Under the pieces are notes generated by a model. That model did not search any database, was not told where the DNA came from, and saw only the letters and a list, made by a program, of their open reading frames with translations. From Aphidius gifuensis (taxonomy: Eukaryota; Arthropoda; Insecta; Hymenoptera; Braconidae): a stretch of 64,000 nt of DNA. Shown here piece after piece: positions 11,601-25,572 of the stretch (within the stretch, counting starts at the first letter, position 1; each line of letters starts with the position of its first letter). The translations under genes were made by a program, and so were the position numbers. The stretch is from positions 1,860,001 to 1,924,000 of the forward strand of contig NC_057789.1 in assembly GCF_014905175.1 (NCBI RefSeq), given 5' to 3'.

Positions 11601-14600
11601 AGAAAATTAATAATTCATATTTTTTAATCAAACGTGTTCGATAAAAAAAAAATCATTAAAAATAAATGAAGAGTTATTTTTTATTTATATAAAATTAAAA
11701 ATGAAAAAAAAAAAAAAATGTTAATTTGACATTTTTGAAGTTTTAAATTCAATAATTCCAACTGAATATTTGATTATTATAAAAAAAAAAAAAATTCAAT
11801 TTATTTTAATATTTAAAAAATGTCAAATTTTTCAATTATTCACACGACAATGAAATATTATTTCAAAATAAATTTAAAAATCAACGACAATAAATCGTGT
11901 GATTAAAATAAAAAAAAAATAAAAATTACAAAATATTATCAACTTATAGGCATTAAAAATGATTCAAAAAAAAAAAAATTATTGTCAGCGTAATTCAAGT
12001 TTTAGAAAAGAATCGTATAACATATTGGCCAACAGTCTATGAAGACAATTTTATAGTGGGAAAATTTTATAAATAAAAAAATGATAGTAAGATATTTATA
12101 CAAAAAAAAAAAAAATATGCATTGCACATTCTAGGCATCATGACACACATAAACACCATATGCAATGCGAAAAAAAAATAAAATAAAATATAACAATACT
12201 TGCATACTCCAGCACTTTTGTTGTCAAGTATTTGTATATCTAAAGGAAATAATGTGTGTGTGTGTCATCAGAATTGTATATATTTGAAAAAAAAATGACC
12301 ACTTGCGAAACTTCGTGGAATTCAATTGACGTGTTGCTTGACATGTTTAAATTCGCACACGCCAATCTATTGTATCATTTACCTATCGATTTGTTTCCTC
12401 ATATAAATTTTTTTTTTTCTCTTTTACATTTTTCATTTCACCACTATATTAATTCTGCTAAAAAATCTACACAACCATCACATATACTAACATTAAAAAT
12501 AAATAATAATAAAATTACACATTGTGTGTATGATAAAATGAAAAAAAAAAAAAAAAATTTCAAGCCTTAGGGATAAATGTAACTGAATAATAATATTAAA
12601 AAAAAAAAAAAAAATTGCAACAAGATAAATAAAATTTGAAAATAAAAAAAAAAATTTGTATACATGAATTGTATGGAATTTTCGTGTGGGTATATATTGA
12701 GAAAGTTTTAAAGAAATAATATAAAAAATAAAAAAATTTTTTTTTTCATCCAAAGTGCAAGATTATCTAACACTTTGTGTAAAACGCGTCACGAAGGGCA
12801 TGATTTTTTTTTTGATTCAACGGTGAGAAAAGAAACGACGATGCAATGAAACTGGTATATAGAGTCGTGATGTTGGTGGAGGTGAAAGAGGGGGAGGAGG
12901 AGGAGGAGGTAAAAGAGGAGAAGAGAAAATAAAAGCCCTATAGGCCTCAGTGAGTATATTGCTAGTTTTTTGGGACCATGATGCTGCTGTTGCTGATGAA
13001 AAAGAAAAAAAAATAGCTGAAAGAAAAAGAGAGAAATAAATAAAAAAAAAAAAAAAAAATTATTTATAAAAGAATCACGCAAAAGAGTAAAAGAGATGAA
13101 AGAAACGCAACACGGAATTTTGGGCCTGAGGTTTGTGGCTTGAAGTATACACAGACTGGTGGGACTTGGAGGGTTGCAAGAATCATGACGATTGGGTGAG
13201 TTAAAATGAAAGAGGGGCAAAGAAATTTCAGAAGGTGAATGTCCAAGGGGGCAACCTGTTCGGGGTTCATGGCCCTCTTGGATGAGCTCTAGCAAATTTT
13301 GTTAGCATCAAAAAAAATATTCATGATGCACATTTATATATATAATAAAATTAAAAAAATTTAAATTAAATGAAAATAATTACTTGCAAGTAAATTTATT
13401 ATAATATTTTTTTATATAATTGATTTGTTTTTTTATTTAGATGTTTTTTTTTTTTAGCTTTTTTTGTAATGTTTTAATATAGGTGGGAGGAAATACCAAT
13501 TTTATTGAAACGAAGGGAAGATGAGGTCGTGAGAAAGAATATAAAATGAAAAGGATGAACCACTTTTGGCGATCGTGAAGCATCGAAATATCTTCATAGG
13601 TCCTGGGGTCGTGTCATGTATATCATGTATTTTAACATTAGGCTAGTTTTACATACCGGTTTATTTTATTTTTTATTATTATATATATTTTTACAGTCTA
13701 CGCTTTATTCAAAACTATTATAGGGAGACTTGAGAAAATTCTAGGCTATTAGAATAACCATATGTGTTGTCTGATCCTTAAAGCTTGTTATAAAATATTT
13801 TACAATTTAACAAAAATAAATATTTAATTTTTCTATAAAATTATCTAAATAACAATAATCAATTTATAAACAAAAAAATTATAATAATTATTAATAAAAA
13901 AAAAATATTTTTAAACAAAATTTAAATTTATAAATTTATAAAATATTTATCATTAAATTATTGATACTAAAAAAGTGATAATACAAAAAAAGATTGTGGT
14001 AAATAGAAGCACTATGTAGAAAAAAAAAAAAAGTCTGTATATTTTTTCACCAATACAACTAAACAGGACGGATGTCGTCAAGGACGTTTGCAAAAATTGA
14101 CGCTTGTTATTTTTATTCTATCATCATTATATATATTTTTCAACACATCCAGGCATTTTACCATCAGCAGCAGCAATATTACGTGTTTGCCAAAAAAAAA
14201 AAAAAAAAATGTGTATTTTATTTGTATAATGTATATATACATTAGAATATATTATGGATTATAAATTGGCTGGCTCAGTAATCAGTCGAAATGAAAAAAT
14301 ATATATAAATATTTAAAAAATATTTTTATAATAAAATTCTTGATTAGTTTTATTTTTGTGTGACAATATGTGTGCATTCACTAATACGTTAATAAATTTC
14401 GATATCGAAAAATAAAATTAAAATAATTATGCCATTTCTATTTTTATATCGAGTGAGTCTAGCAACTGTGGTGGTATCAGAGGTATGATACGCCATTGTG
14501 TATCATAATTAAATATACATACACACACAAAAAAAAAATAATATATATTTAACGAACAAGTATCTTATCTTGTTTGGAGTTGTATAGTGAGACTGAAGTG

Positions 14601-16399
14601 GCGGTTGATGCACTTGACGACTACGAATAATCGTCTCTACTAAAATCTTTGCAAATAATATTTATACAAAAATAAATTTACACTTTAAGCATAAAATTAA
14701 CTAAACAATAAAATAATATAATTTTAAAAAAATTATTAATAATTAAAACAGTTGAAATTGTATTTAATTTTTTGAAATTTTTTCCTCAAATTTTTGCTTT
14801 TTTTTTAACTTTAATTTGATAATTAAATTTATTATGTAATTCATCGAAAAAATAATAATAAAATTAACTCTGGTATGCATTTTTAAAGCTTAAAAAAAAA
14901 CCATTGTGTTGTAGATTTTTATTTTTATTTTTTCTTGAGTTCAGGTAAAGTGTATATGTGAATTTGTTTGTGCATGATTGAATGTGTTGGTTTTGTTTAA
15001 AAATCAAAATTGATTGTGAGCATTTGATAGGCATGCAAGAATTTAAATAAATATGTGTATATTTTTTTTTGATGGTATATAAGAGTATATGCAGAAAATT
15101 TTAGCGGCACTTTTGTTTTATATACCTCAACGAAAATAAAGCAGAGACCACGCCAACAATAACCAGAAAAGTCAATGGGCAGAGATTCATCGGGGTCGAA
15201 TGTCGATAAGTGGTGGTGAATGTTGAAAAAGAAAAAATAAAAAAAAAAGAGGGAATTTTTTTTCGAGTGAGAACCTGAAGAGTCATCGAACCAACGATTT
15301 ATACAATTTGAACTGAGTGGCTTGTTGCATCCAACATGTATATTGAGAGGCTCTAAAAAATTTTCATCAAGATATGACATTTTTAAAATTTAATATCAAT
15401 TTTAATACAACGAAAAAATTAACAGGTGTATTTTTAAAAAACATTTGTATGATGATTTTATGTTTTTTTGAAAATTAAAAATTGATGGGCAATTAGAGAT
15501 GATGTATGTAAGCAACGGGATTTTGCTAACAACTTGATACCCAGGTTTTTAATTGGCTAAGAAAATTTATTTTAAATTTTTGTATTGGCTTAGACTATGT
15601 GCTGGTATTACTCATTAACTTTTTTTATTTTTTTAAATAATTATTAACGGTATATTAATAACAATTTAAAGAAACTTTTTTTTTAATTTAAAATAAATTT
15701 TGGTTATTTTAAAAAAGCTCTCAGGTTATTGATATGAATTATAATTTAAAATTGAATATTTAATGAGTCACAAAAATAATGGTAAATTTATTTATTAAAA
15801 TTTTTAATTATTAAATTACTTGTAATTATAATTAGATAATTTCAAATGATAAAATATCAATGTAAAATATAAATAGATATTTTTAATTTTAATCGCAATT
15901 TTGTCGTGATAATTATCTTGATTGAAAATATAATTACATTGGATGATTTTTGGATCAATTTAATTGTTTTTTTTTTAATGAAAAAATAAAAATTTATTTT
16001 TTACATCTATTTTGTTGGAGCAATCAAATAATGGATTTTGAAAAATTTAAAAATTCATAATTCTTAATCAACAGTGATTACTTGTATTTTTATAGAAAAA
16101 AAATTATATTAAAAAATTGATGTAATGTAATTTTAGTTGTGTCATAATTAAATTCATGAGTTTAATAATTTTTTACATTTCTCATCACAACTATATTTGA
16201 AAATAAAAAACTTTTAAATTTATTCTAGAAAAAATGTTAAAAAAGATAAATTACATTTTTCATATAATAAAAAGTGAAAAAAAAAAATCTCTAAAATTTT
16301 TATTAAAATAAAATTGCATTATAAAATCTTGATGATCTTTGGTGCATTGGTGCATTGGTATTTCAAAAAATAAAAAAAATAAAAATTACGGAAGATTCA
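8605..16399. other. non-coding stretch, mostly AT-rich
   Basis: No supported exon. GC-richer patches lie at about 8,930-9,060, 9,910-10,080, 10,300-10,390, 12,790-13,270, 14,570-14,640 and 15,080-15,350. An AGGTGT-AG-AGGTCA direct repeat at 9,923-9,936 has the form of a DR2 nuclear-receptor site. Long open frames on the - strand at 12,789-13,295 and 15,000-15,380 are interrupted by long poly-Phe and poly-Leu runs and are treated as unsupported. Confidence 0.5.
12880..12926 (+). repeat. purine-only GGA-type tract
   Basis: An almost uninterrupted G/A tract centred on tandem GGA triplets (12,891-12,909). The opposite strand is CT-rich. Such tracts can form triplex or G-quadruplex structures and can bind GAGA-type factors; no gene is attached. 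Confidence 0.7.
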
Positions 16400-17920
16400 G
16401 TGTGACGGTAAGAGTCCATTGCGCTCAGTGGGCTTTTTTTTTTTTGTTGAATTTTTTTTTTATTCATTTGGAGCTCGACGACCGGTGTTGAAAAATCATT
16501 GGAAGAAAGAATCTACCTCGTTGTGAGAGTTAACTGTACACAAGTTTGGCTATGCACGGACCTAAATGCCGTCGTGCGCGAGAGCGGGTGTTTGTGCGGG
16601 GGAGAAACAGCCAGAATTCGCGAGACAAAAAAACATACATACATCTATACACACCGAAAAAAGAAAAGAGAAAAAAAATAAAGCTCAAAGAGAAATAATA
16701 AAAATAAAAAAAAAACCAACTAAAAAGATGACGCTATATTGCTAGAGAGAGGGGAAAAGAGTATAGAAAAAGTTGTAGGAGGAAAAAAAAACCTAAAGAG
16801 GAAGACGAAAAAAGAGAGAAATGAGCATTAAAAGAAAAAAATTTATGGAAGGAGTTTTTTTTAGTGGGGTGGGTCGAAGTTTCGGCGTGTTCATATATAT
16901 AGAACATAAAAATATAGTATAAAAGAGTGAGATAAAATTACCTAGCGATACGCGGGGAGGAAAAAAGGTGGAAATAATAAAAAAAAAAAAAAAAAAAAAA
17001 GCTGGGCAATGAAATCGCAAATGGCAGGGTAAAGGGGGATAAAATGAAGAAAAAAATATAATAAATAAATAAATAAAATCAGCGAGTTTGGGAGTAAAAA
17101 AAAAAACCACTTGTAGTGGGGATTTGAGGAATTGATGAGGACCAGAGGGGTACATGCGGCAACATTAAACTAACTAAAAATGTTTGATAGTAGTTGTAGT
17201 ATTTAGTAGTAGTGGTAGTATGAGAATATGAAATAAAAAAAGGGGAATATAATATTACCCCTGAAAGCCCGATGCTATTTCTCCCCTCTTTGATATTTTT
17301 ATTATCCCCTCTTTGTATTTCACTATAATCATTCTTTCTTTATCACTCACCCGTTGGTGGTTCCTATGAATTTTGCGACACTCAATAAAAAGTGGTTCCA
17401 CGAGGTTAACATTTCGGTAACTATACCTCGCCTACCCAGATCACAGCCCATCGCACACGCACTCTTCTTTCTACTGGCTCAACATACACACACACACACA
17501 CACGTATATATTAACACTGATAAATAATTCGCATATAAATGAACAACACATTTATACACTGACAGTACCCATTGCTCTATATGTGTATATAATTTTTTTT
17601 TTTTTTTTGATTGCATATACAGACACACGAACACAAGTGAACGAGAGTTTGGCCCCGAAAAAAAATATATATACATATAATATATATAAGAGAGAAAAAA
17701 AAAAAGGAAAAAAGTTTTGGCAAAAAAAAAAAGTGCATGGAGAAGGCGCAGCAAACCGAACCGCGCGCGAATCAAGTGCTTTGGCCAGTCGCGTTCCCAA
17801 TCACTCTACGACTAGGTAGTCTCCCGGTGTCCAAAGGCTCCCGGTGCGACTACTTTGCCTGGTCAACCTGATAAACCCCATCGTTTTAACAACGATTTAA
17901 CCCTCGACTTAAATACAAGT
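16400..17920 (+). promoter_or_regulatory. GC-elevated region, candidate promoter/upstream region of a leader exon
   Basis: GC rises clearly at 16,400-16,640, 17,340-17,470 and 17,740-17,900, with many CG dinucleotides (for example ACCGCGCGCG near 17,760). Purine-rich and CA-repeat DNA lies between. No reading frame is convincing. The region lies just upstream of a possible leader exon that ends at a strong donor (18,657), so promoter function is a reasonable inference. No clear TATA box with correct spacing was found. Confidence 0.3.
17486..17503 (+). repeat. (AC)9 microsatellite
   Basis: A clean dinucleotide run. Similar shorter CA/TG runs occur near 9,820 and 12,252. Confidence 0.9.
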
Positions 17921-18183
17921 GTTGTACTATTCATTTTCAAATATCTAATATTTAAATTTTATCAATTTTATTTTTCATTTAGATAAATAATTATTAAAAA
18001 TTATCAAAAAAATATTTATTTAAAATAGTTAAATTGTGAAAAAGAATTATATTTTAATTAGATTTGGTTTTTTTTCTTTTTTTTTTTCTTGAAAAATAAG
18101 AAATAATTGAATTTTTTATTTAAAAAAATATTATAAACTTGGTGCCAGTGTGATAAAAAAAAAAAAAAAAAGACGCAATTTAA

Positions 18184-18657
18184 TCAGTGAACATTCATTA
18201 TAGACTGATAATAATATTGTTTTTGTTAATATATTGTTAAATAATATAAATATATATAATTAATTTTAATTTTTTTTTTTTTTTGACATTTAAAGTGCCA
18301 AGTGTGAAGAATAAATATTAATCGTGAAAAAAAAAATATATATGAAAACACCTCAAGAGGATAAAACCATCTGCTGACCACGTGAATAAAATTTCATTGC
18401 CATGGACGCAGATCAGGGCACAAGTGTACAATGCCAACGATTCAACAATAAAAGCTAAATAAAATAATCACAACTGAAGATATCTAATGACACAAAAAAA
18501 TAGTGCAAAGAAAAATAAAATAATTAATTAAAAAAAAAAAAACACATTTGTTGAAGAAGCTGAGTCGAGGAGGAATTTTTAAATTTTTATTTGGCTTTTT
18601 AATAAAGCCAACAAGGACACCGCAGGAAGTCAACATTAAATTTTGTCACCGATCAAG
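18184..18657 (+). other. putative non-coding leader exon, probably of broad
   Basis: TCAGTG at 18,184 fits the arthropod initiator. The second half (about 18,300-18,657) is GC-richer than its surroundings and ends at AAG/GTACGT, a near-consensus 5' splice site (GT at 18,658-18,659). Spliced to the acceptor at 30,278-30,279 it would form a 5' untranslated leader for broad. It contains a short upstream ORF. Start and extent are uncertain; RNA evidence would decide. Confidence 0.33.
18402..18458 (+). other. short upstream ORF in putative leader
   Basis: An 18-codon ORF beginning MDADQGTSV and ending at TAA. The start context GCCATGG is a near-ideal Kozak match, rare in this A-rich sequence. If the leader exon is real, translation of this ORF could dampen downstream initiation. 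It matches no protein I know. Confidence 0.25.
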
Positions 18658-21469
18658 GTACGTTTGCAGCTGTAAATGCAAAATTTAGTAATGGCCTTCA
18701 CTGGCTCATTTTTAAATTTTTATTTCACAATTTTTGCGGCCCCGTTTTTTTTTTTTTTTTGTACCATTGAGCGCGCGCGTCTTTTCAACCAGTCTGCATG
18801 TATCAACTCAGCATACATACTCAATTTATCTCTACACACACACAGATTCAACAAACACATGTTCACAATATTCCCCATATATATATTTTATTTGTAAATA
18901 AAAAAAATTTCTTTCTATTAAGCATGCAAGAAAAAAAAAAAAAATTAAGACTTTTTTTTTGCATTGAATAAGTCAGGTTTTTGTAGAACCCTTTCGTCTT
19001 CTATATCCACAGTATAATTTTTTTTTTAATACAATAAATTTAGCACAATATTTTTATGCAATAATTCAAAAAAAAAAATAGAATATATATGTAACATAAT
19101 ACCTGAAAGTAAAAAAGCTCTCGATTTTTTTGTTGGATTATTTTATTCATCTTGTTATATCATTTAGTTTCGTACTCACTTTCTCGCTTTGAATTTATTT
19201 TTTTTTTTCACCATTTGATGCCCGCGACCTTCTTGCATGTATATATATTCATTCGCAAACAGACGGGTGAATGTTACTCATGTGTTTGTAGTATTGACGC
19301 GCCGCCGGCTAGACGATCGCTAGACGAGGATAATGCCTCGGACACGCTTGATGCTTGAAGGCCTAACAATGACGTAACCCAGTACCAAATATGACATTAT
19401 AAAAAAATAATAATAATCATAAATTAAATATACATGTCGTTTTTTTATAATATAAATATTTTTAGTTATTTATTTATCGTTTTATTTAGATGCGACGAAT
19501 TTATTATTCGTGGAAATTTAAATTTTAATTGCTAGCCTTTTTAAACTATGACATCAATATTATATTATTTTTTTATTATTTTTTATTTTTTATATACTCC
19601 ATGAAATGCTGTTTTATTTTGTCGTTATCATTAATTGTGTTTAGAAATTAGCTTGGGATATTTAAAAATATTCCTAGAATAAAATTTATATATTTTTTTT
19701 TCTTTGATATAATGTTAAAATGAAATAAAATTATAAAAATTACATAGAGTTGATAAATGCCGTGTGTTATCGTGATTTCGGATGTGGTTTGAACACATCG
19801 AGAGTCAAAGTTAGTTGGACTATCAATTTTATATTTTTTTTAACTTGCAAACATACTGTTTGTACAAATAACTCGAACGATTATACCACTGCAATCGTGT
19901 ATCTTCTCATTCTCTTCTCTTCGTTTCCCGCAATCATCTATGCCAGCTTTTTTTTTTTTTTTAATTTATATTTTTTTTAATGCTTCTTTCTCCTCTGCAT
20001 TGCGTTTTTTTATTTTTTTATATGTGTGTGTTGGCTGACTGCAGTGGAGAAAAAAATTTAGAGAAAGAAAAAATTGTGGATAAGCGAGATGTGAATATAT
20101 ATATAAAAATTTAGAAGATGAAAATAAGAAAAAAATTAGAAAATAAAAAATAACACACATATACGTATGCATATTATAAATAGAGATTTGTGCCAGGCAA
20201 ATTTATGTGAGGCGAGAAATAAAAATAGTAGTTTTTTAAATTTTTTTTTACTTCATTTTTGCTGATGCTTTTTCGAAACCATTTGGACGCGGGATGATGC
20301 GGTTTGTTTTATTTTAATTTTTTTTTTTAAATTTTATTTTCGATGGGTGTATACTTGTGAGAACGAGATATTGCAATCGTAGTTAAAACTATGAGAGAAC
20401 AACATGTTAAAAGAGAAATAAAGAAAGAAGAAAAATATATAAAAAAAAGGGGGAATATTACTAGCATATTTCGAAATCGTGCGAGTATGCAAAACGTATC
20501 CTTGAATGTGAGTTCTAAGTAGAGAATATAGCTTTCAAAGATTAGCGTAGACAAGTGGATGTAAAAAAATAAAAAAAAAATTTATCTTGCTTTATTTAAG
20601 TAAAAATATAAAAGTTGAATTGTTAAGACTTTTATATTTTTTGTTCAACTAAATGCGCAGATATTTTTATCAAAGTCAGTTGATTCGTTATTTAAAAAAA
20701 AATTATAAATATGTTTAATTTATTCTTTATATTTTTAATGATTATATTTTTTTTATTTTTACAAAATTTGACATTAATTTTGTGTATAATTTTTTTCGTC
20801 GATTTGAATGTGTCGACAAGTCGATCTATTGACACAGAATTATATGACTTTACGTAATTTCGTCGTCACAAGTGGTACGATGAAAAAATATTCCTCAACA
20901 ACTGCAATTTAATGTAGATAAAACATTTCTTTTTTTTTTATTATTATTATTAATTTTTTTGTGTTCTTATTTTTTTTTTTTTTTTCAAGAACACTCAATG
21001 TCATTCATAACCGAAAATTTATTTGACGTAGACCGAACGTCAAATCCCAATGTAAATCAACATATTTTTTTTCATTTTTTGTGTATGCACATTGTCGTCA
21101 TTCTCATTTGATGAAATAATAATAATTATATATTTATTTAAAAAATTAAATAATAAATAATGTGGTATGAAAAAAAAAGAGAAAAAAAAATGAAGAAGAA
21201 ATTAATTATCCTTGACATGTGAAATATGATAATTAATGAAATTTAAAAATAGATAAAAATCAATATATATATTTAAATAATTATGTGTATGATAAAATAG
21301 GTCAAATGATTTGTAATTTATTATTTAGTTAATTCATGATATTATTTTTATTAGTTCACAAGTTCATGATAAGAAATAAATACGTATTTTTATTATCTAT
21401 ATATATTTGAGAGTTATAAAAAAATTGTAAATCTAGCTAGTGCAAAAAAATAAATAATAAAATGTGAAA

Positions 21470-21551
21470 TTGGAATCTATTGATTAGATTAGATGCCTTA
21501 GTAACTAGATTACACAAGGCATTATATTTTATCTCTGAAATTAGATTCCAA
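21470..21551. repeat. imperfect inverted repeat, 82 bp, hairpin-forming
   Basis: TTGGAATCTA (21,470-21,479) pairs perfectly with TAGATTCCAA (21,542-21,551). An inner ATGCCTT (21,493-21,499) pairs with AAGGCAT (21,516-21,522) around a 16-nt loop. The intervening arms pair poorly and differ in length (13 and 19 nt). The shape is pre-miRNA-like or a degraded MITE; the large internal loop argues against a standard miRNA precursor. Confidence 0.5.
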
Positions 21552-23716
21552 CTTGTGAATATGTATTCAGAAATGAATGACACAGACAGTATATATACTG
21601 TAAAATAATTAAAACTGACATTTAACTGTTTTAATATTCATTTTTCATATTTAATTTTTTTTTTTTTATTTTTTTATTATCAGTCTGATTTTTATATATC
21701 TTTGTTCTTCGTTCATAAAACATTAAGCACGATTAAACTCAATTAATGTCAATCATTTTAAAATATCTATTTCAATTCTATAAATATAAGCAAAGCTAAA
21801 TTATCGCGTCTAAGATGTTTAATTATTTTTTCTCTCGTGAATAAAATACTTCCGAATTCTTTTAAATAATTACGTATTTTCCGCGTGGCAAAAGTTTATC
21901 GGGTCGCATTGAAAATAGATGCAAAAAAGGAATGTGTATGTTGGAAAAAAAATACTAAAAGAAAAAAAAAATGTAGACGGTACAAAAAAAATAAAAAAAC
22001 AGAAAAAGGGTAACCTATTCTATTTAAATTTGACTGTTCTAAATTTTTCTTTCAAAATATTTATTTATTAAAAACCAGCAAATTATTCAAAAAAAAAAGA
22101 ATGAAAAAATTGCACTTGGGTTTTGTTTTTTTTTTACTTTTTATGCAACGATATATTTTTGTGTTAAAAAAAAATTCACACGACGTGGATATCGTTAAAA
22201 GATAATTTTTTTTATACATGACGCAACTAAATCAAGAAGAAATTTCTAATGGAATTTAACGTCTCGTCTTAATTTGCAAAAAAAAAAACAACACACACAA
22301 ATAACAGACTATGACTTTGTCTGTCCTAAAACCCAATTTTACATTTATTTTTTAACCAAATGATTATCATTATTTTTAAAAGTTTTTTCATTTTTTTTTT
22401 TTTTTTTTATAATTAAAAATATATCTCTGACCTATTTACATTATTTTTATATAACGTTAAAAATACATACGTATCTTAAATTGTATTTTAATTTATTTCA
22501 ACATTTTTTTTTTTCAAATTAAAAATTATTAATTATTAATGTAAATTATACATAAAATATCTTAAAATAAGTAAATAAAATATTAGCTCGTTGAATATAT
22601 TAATACGTTTTTTTGAAAGAAATTTCAAGTAAAAAATTAAATAATAAATGAATTTATATGAAAAAAGGTGAATAAAAATATTTAAATTAATAATTTAGTT
22701 TGTCAAAAATCATGTGCAAGTAGTGCAAGTCAATTAAGTAGTGCATACCAGTGGCAATTTATGATCAGCCAAACAGTGAAAGGTCTATGTCTGACCACAA
22801 TATATTTATACTACTTGATTTTTCCACTGTCGGTTGGAAAAGCGTTCGTTCTACTGTATTTTAAACTCAGCTAAATTTTATTTTATATATTCCCGCCATT
22901 TTTTAAACCTCCCATTTTATTTTTCACGACCCCAAAATAAATTCTCACAAATTTTTTTTCATTTATTCTCAACAAGATAAAAACCACAATTTTTACTTTT
23001 TGTTACTCAAAAAAATTGTTGCTTTTTTATATTTATTTTTAAATTTTTTTTTTTTTGGTAGCATTCTAGTCGCATTTATTATTATGTTTTAAAAAATATG
23101 AATAAAAGAGTTTTGTATAGAAATAATAGTTTGGTTTTTGCGGACGCGTTGCTGCAGTTTGGTGGGTTAGAGAGAAGATTGGTCGTCGAGTTCAACGACC
23201 GCCAAATGTTTTTGAATGCAATATAGCAAAAATAAAAAAAATAATAATACGAAGACGAAAAAAGAAAGGGGACGAGTGTATGTGTGTGTGTTCATATGCC
23301 AGAAAAAGAAGAAACCAACGAAAAAATAGAATTAAAAATAAAAAAAAAAAAAACTTTAAGTACGTGGATGGAAAAGAAAAAAAGAATTTGGGGGGCTGAG
23401 GAATAATAAAAAAAAAAAAGGAGAGAGGGGTCATCGTTGCAGCAGCGTCAGTCGCAATTCCCCTCTTGCTCCTCATTGCCTCTGTTGCATGCATTCAAAA
23501 GCCAAACCCGCCTTCTTATTTCAACTATACACAGTTGGCCCTCTCTTTTTCTTCATATGAAAAAATTGCGTGTGCAGTGTGCATTTTCAAAACTTCGTAA
23601 CAAATGCCAGCTCATGTATACATGTTATTTCGTTTCCTTTTTTTTTTTTTTTTCGTACACACATAAATAGGGACGAAAAAGTTAAAAAAAAAATTAAATA
23701 ATATTTGGAATCTCCG

Positions 23717-23790
23717 CGTTAAGGCCTCGCCTTTGGCAGGTGTGCCCGGCTAATGAGCCATGGGGTGGCAATTCAATTCTCCCTTAAATA
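23717..23790 (+). other. degenerate tRNA-like segment, possible SINE fragment
   Basis: GTTAAGGCCTCGCCTTTGG resembles the D-arm to anticodon-arm of tRNA-derived SINE heads, and ATTCAATTCTCCC about 50 bp on is a weak B-box match. It is GC-rich inside AT-rich DNA. Too degenerate to call a tRNA. Confidence 0.2.
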
Positions 23791-25572
23791 TAAAGAGTCA
23801 AAAAAAAAAATTACATAAGAAACTATAAAGAAATAATGAAAATATATTATATACACACTCTTGGTAAGTATTAAAAATGAAAATTAGATCCTCATAAAAA
23901 TCTCAAGATCGTTAAATACAATCATCAAAGAGTGTTTTACATTTTTAAACTGTTGTCTTTAAATTTATTTTTATATCATTTTTTTTTTCTTTAAATTTTC
24001 GCTTTAAAAAAAAAAAACAATAAATAAAAGTTTTTTATTTTTTGTCGTTTGACAAAGAGGGTTAATGGACTTTTATTATTGCCATGATATAAAAGCCTAA
24101 ATGCATGATTGATGATGGCCACTATAACGGGTATATAAAATCAACTTGCCGCAAGCGATTCAATATTATTATACAAAAATATATACATATATATTTGTGA
24201 ATTGTATATTTATCCTCCCACCGTCACCCTTATTGTCCCCTTTGCTATTTTTCAATTCATATTTTACGCAAATCCTTAGTATTTATAAAAAAAAAAATTA
24301 AAATTTATTTGAAACTTTTTTCATTATATACTTTTTAATCTATAATATCACAAAAGCTTGGTGCTTTTTAAATTATTAAAATTACTTTTTTTTAGTTTTT
24401 TATAATTTTGTTTAATTTATTTGTTAATTTTAAAGAGGCTTATGTCATTACGTGACATTGCATAGGGCTCTGTCATGATAAAGTCTTATGTACAACTACA
24501 ATAGTGTATTAGACAATTAGCCAATTAGATTATGAGTTTGAAATTAGATTTAGTAGACATAGGCTAGTTTTAGGTGGTACCTGTAGCAGTGGTTAGTACA
24601 ATGTAGCATTATATTACTGGACAGTATCATTGTGACACTATGATAGTACTATGTTGCCTTAAAAAAGCTCGAGGTAATTTATTTTTAAAATTATTTTTGT
24701 TGCAAGTATAAAAGCATGATATAGAAATATTATTTAACAATAAATTAAACTCTTGCGGATAAATTCCGGTGAAATTGTGTGAATGGGCAAAGTCATGTAT
24801 ATACGGGGGTATATAATATACAGGTGCGAGTGATTCACGCGCGCAGCCAGAAAATCCCGGCACAATTCCTCCGGTGGTGGTTAGCCTTGAACTCTAGAGG
24901 TGCGACGCCCGCTAGTGATCTACATCAAGCACCGTGCTTTTATATACAAAAAAAAAAAAAAAAAATACAATAAAGCTTCAAGTCACATAAAAATTGAAAA
25001 ATAAAAAACAAAAAAAAATATATTTGTTAAAAAAAAAAAATTATAATTTTAATTTGAAAAATAAAACTTGTATAGCAAAGAAGCAAAAAAAAAATATTTT
25101 TTTATATTGGTGACACGATACTATGACCCAAGACAAAAAAACCAGTAAAAATAATAGCTCTAAATAAAATAACTCATAGAAAAATATTTAACGACAAAAT
25201 GAGTCATAAAAAAAATGATTAATGACAAAAAAAAAAAAAAAAAATTCTCCTTATTTAAATTATAAAAATTTTAATGAATTTAAAAACTAGAAAAATTTAA
25301 AAAGTTAATAAAATATTATTAGCTCAATTCAAACTTGAGTCATTCATATTTGTGAACTATTTTATCATGGATTGTTCTATCTTTATCTATGACTTCTTGT
25401 GGTTTCAATTTATCCGGAGTTTTTTTTTTTTTTTTTGCGGTTAATATTATCATTGGCTATTTTATCATTGCTTATTTTGTATTGAGTGTTTTTTCTCTTT
25501 GTATCTTGTTAATAAGCATTTGGCAAAGAAGCAATGTCGTTTCTTTGATATATTGTATTTAATAAAACACAT

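Noticed and set aside
14997..15380. 127-codon - strand frame
   Set aside because: Contains poly-Phe from A runs, lacks domain resemblance and splice context, and is explained by a GC-richer patch.
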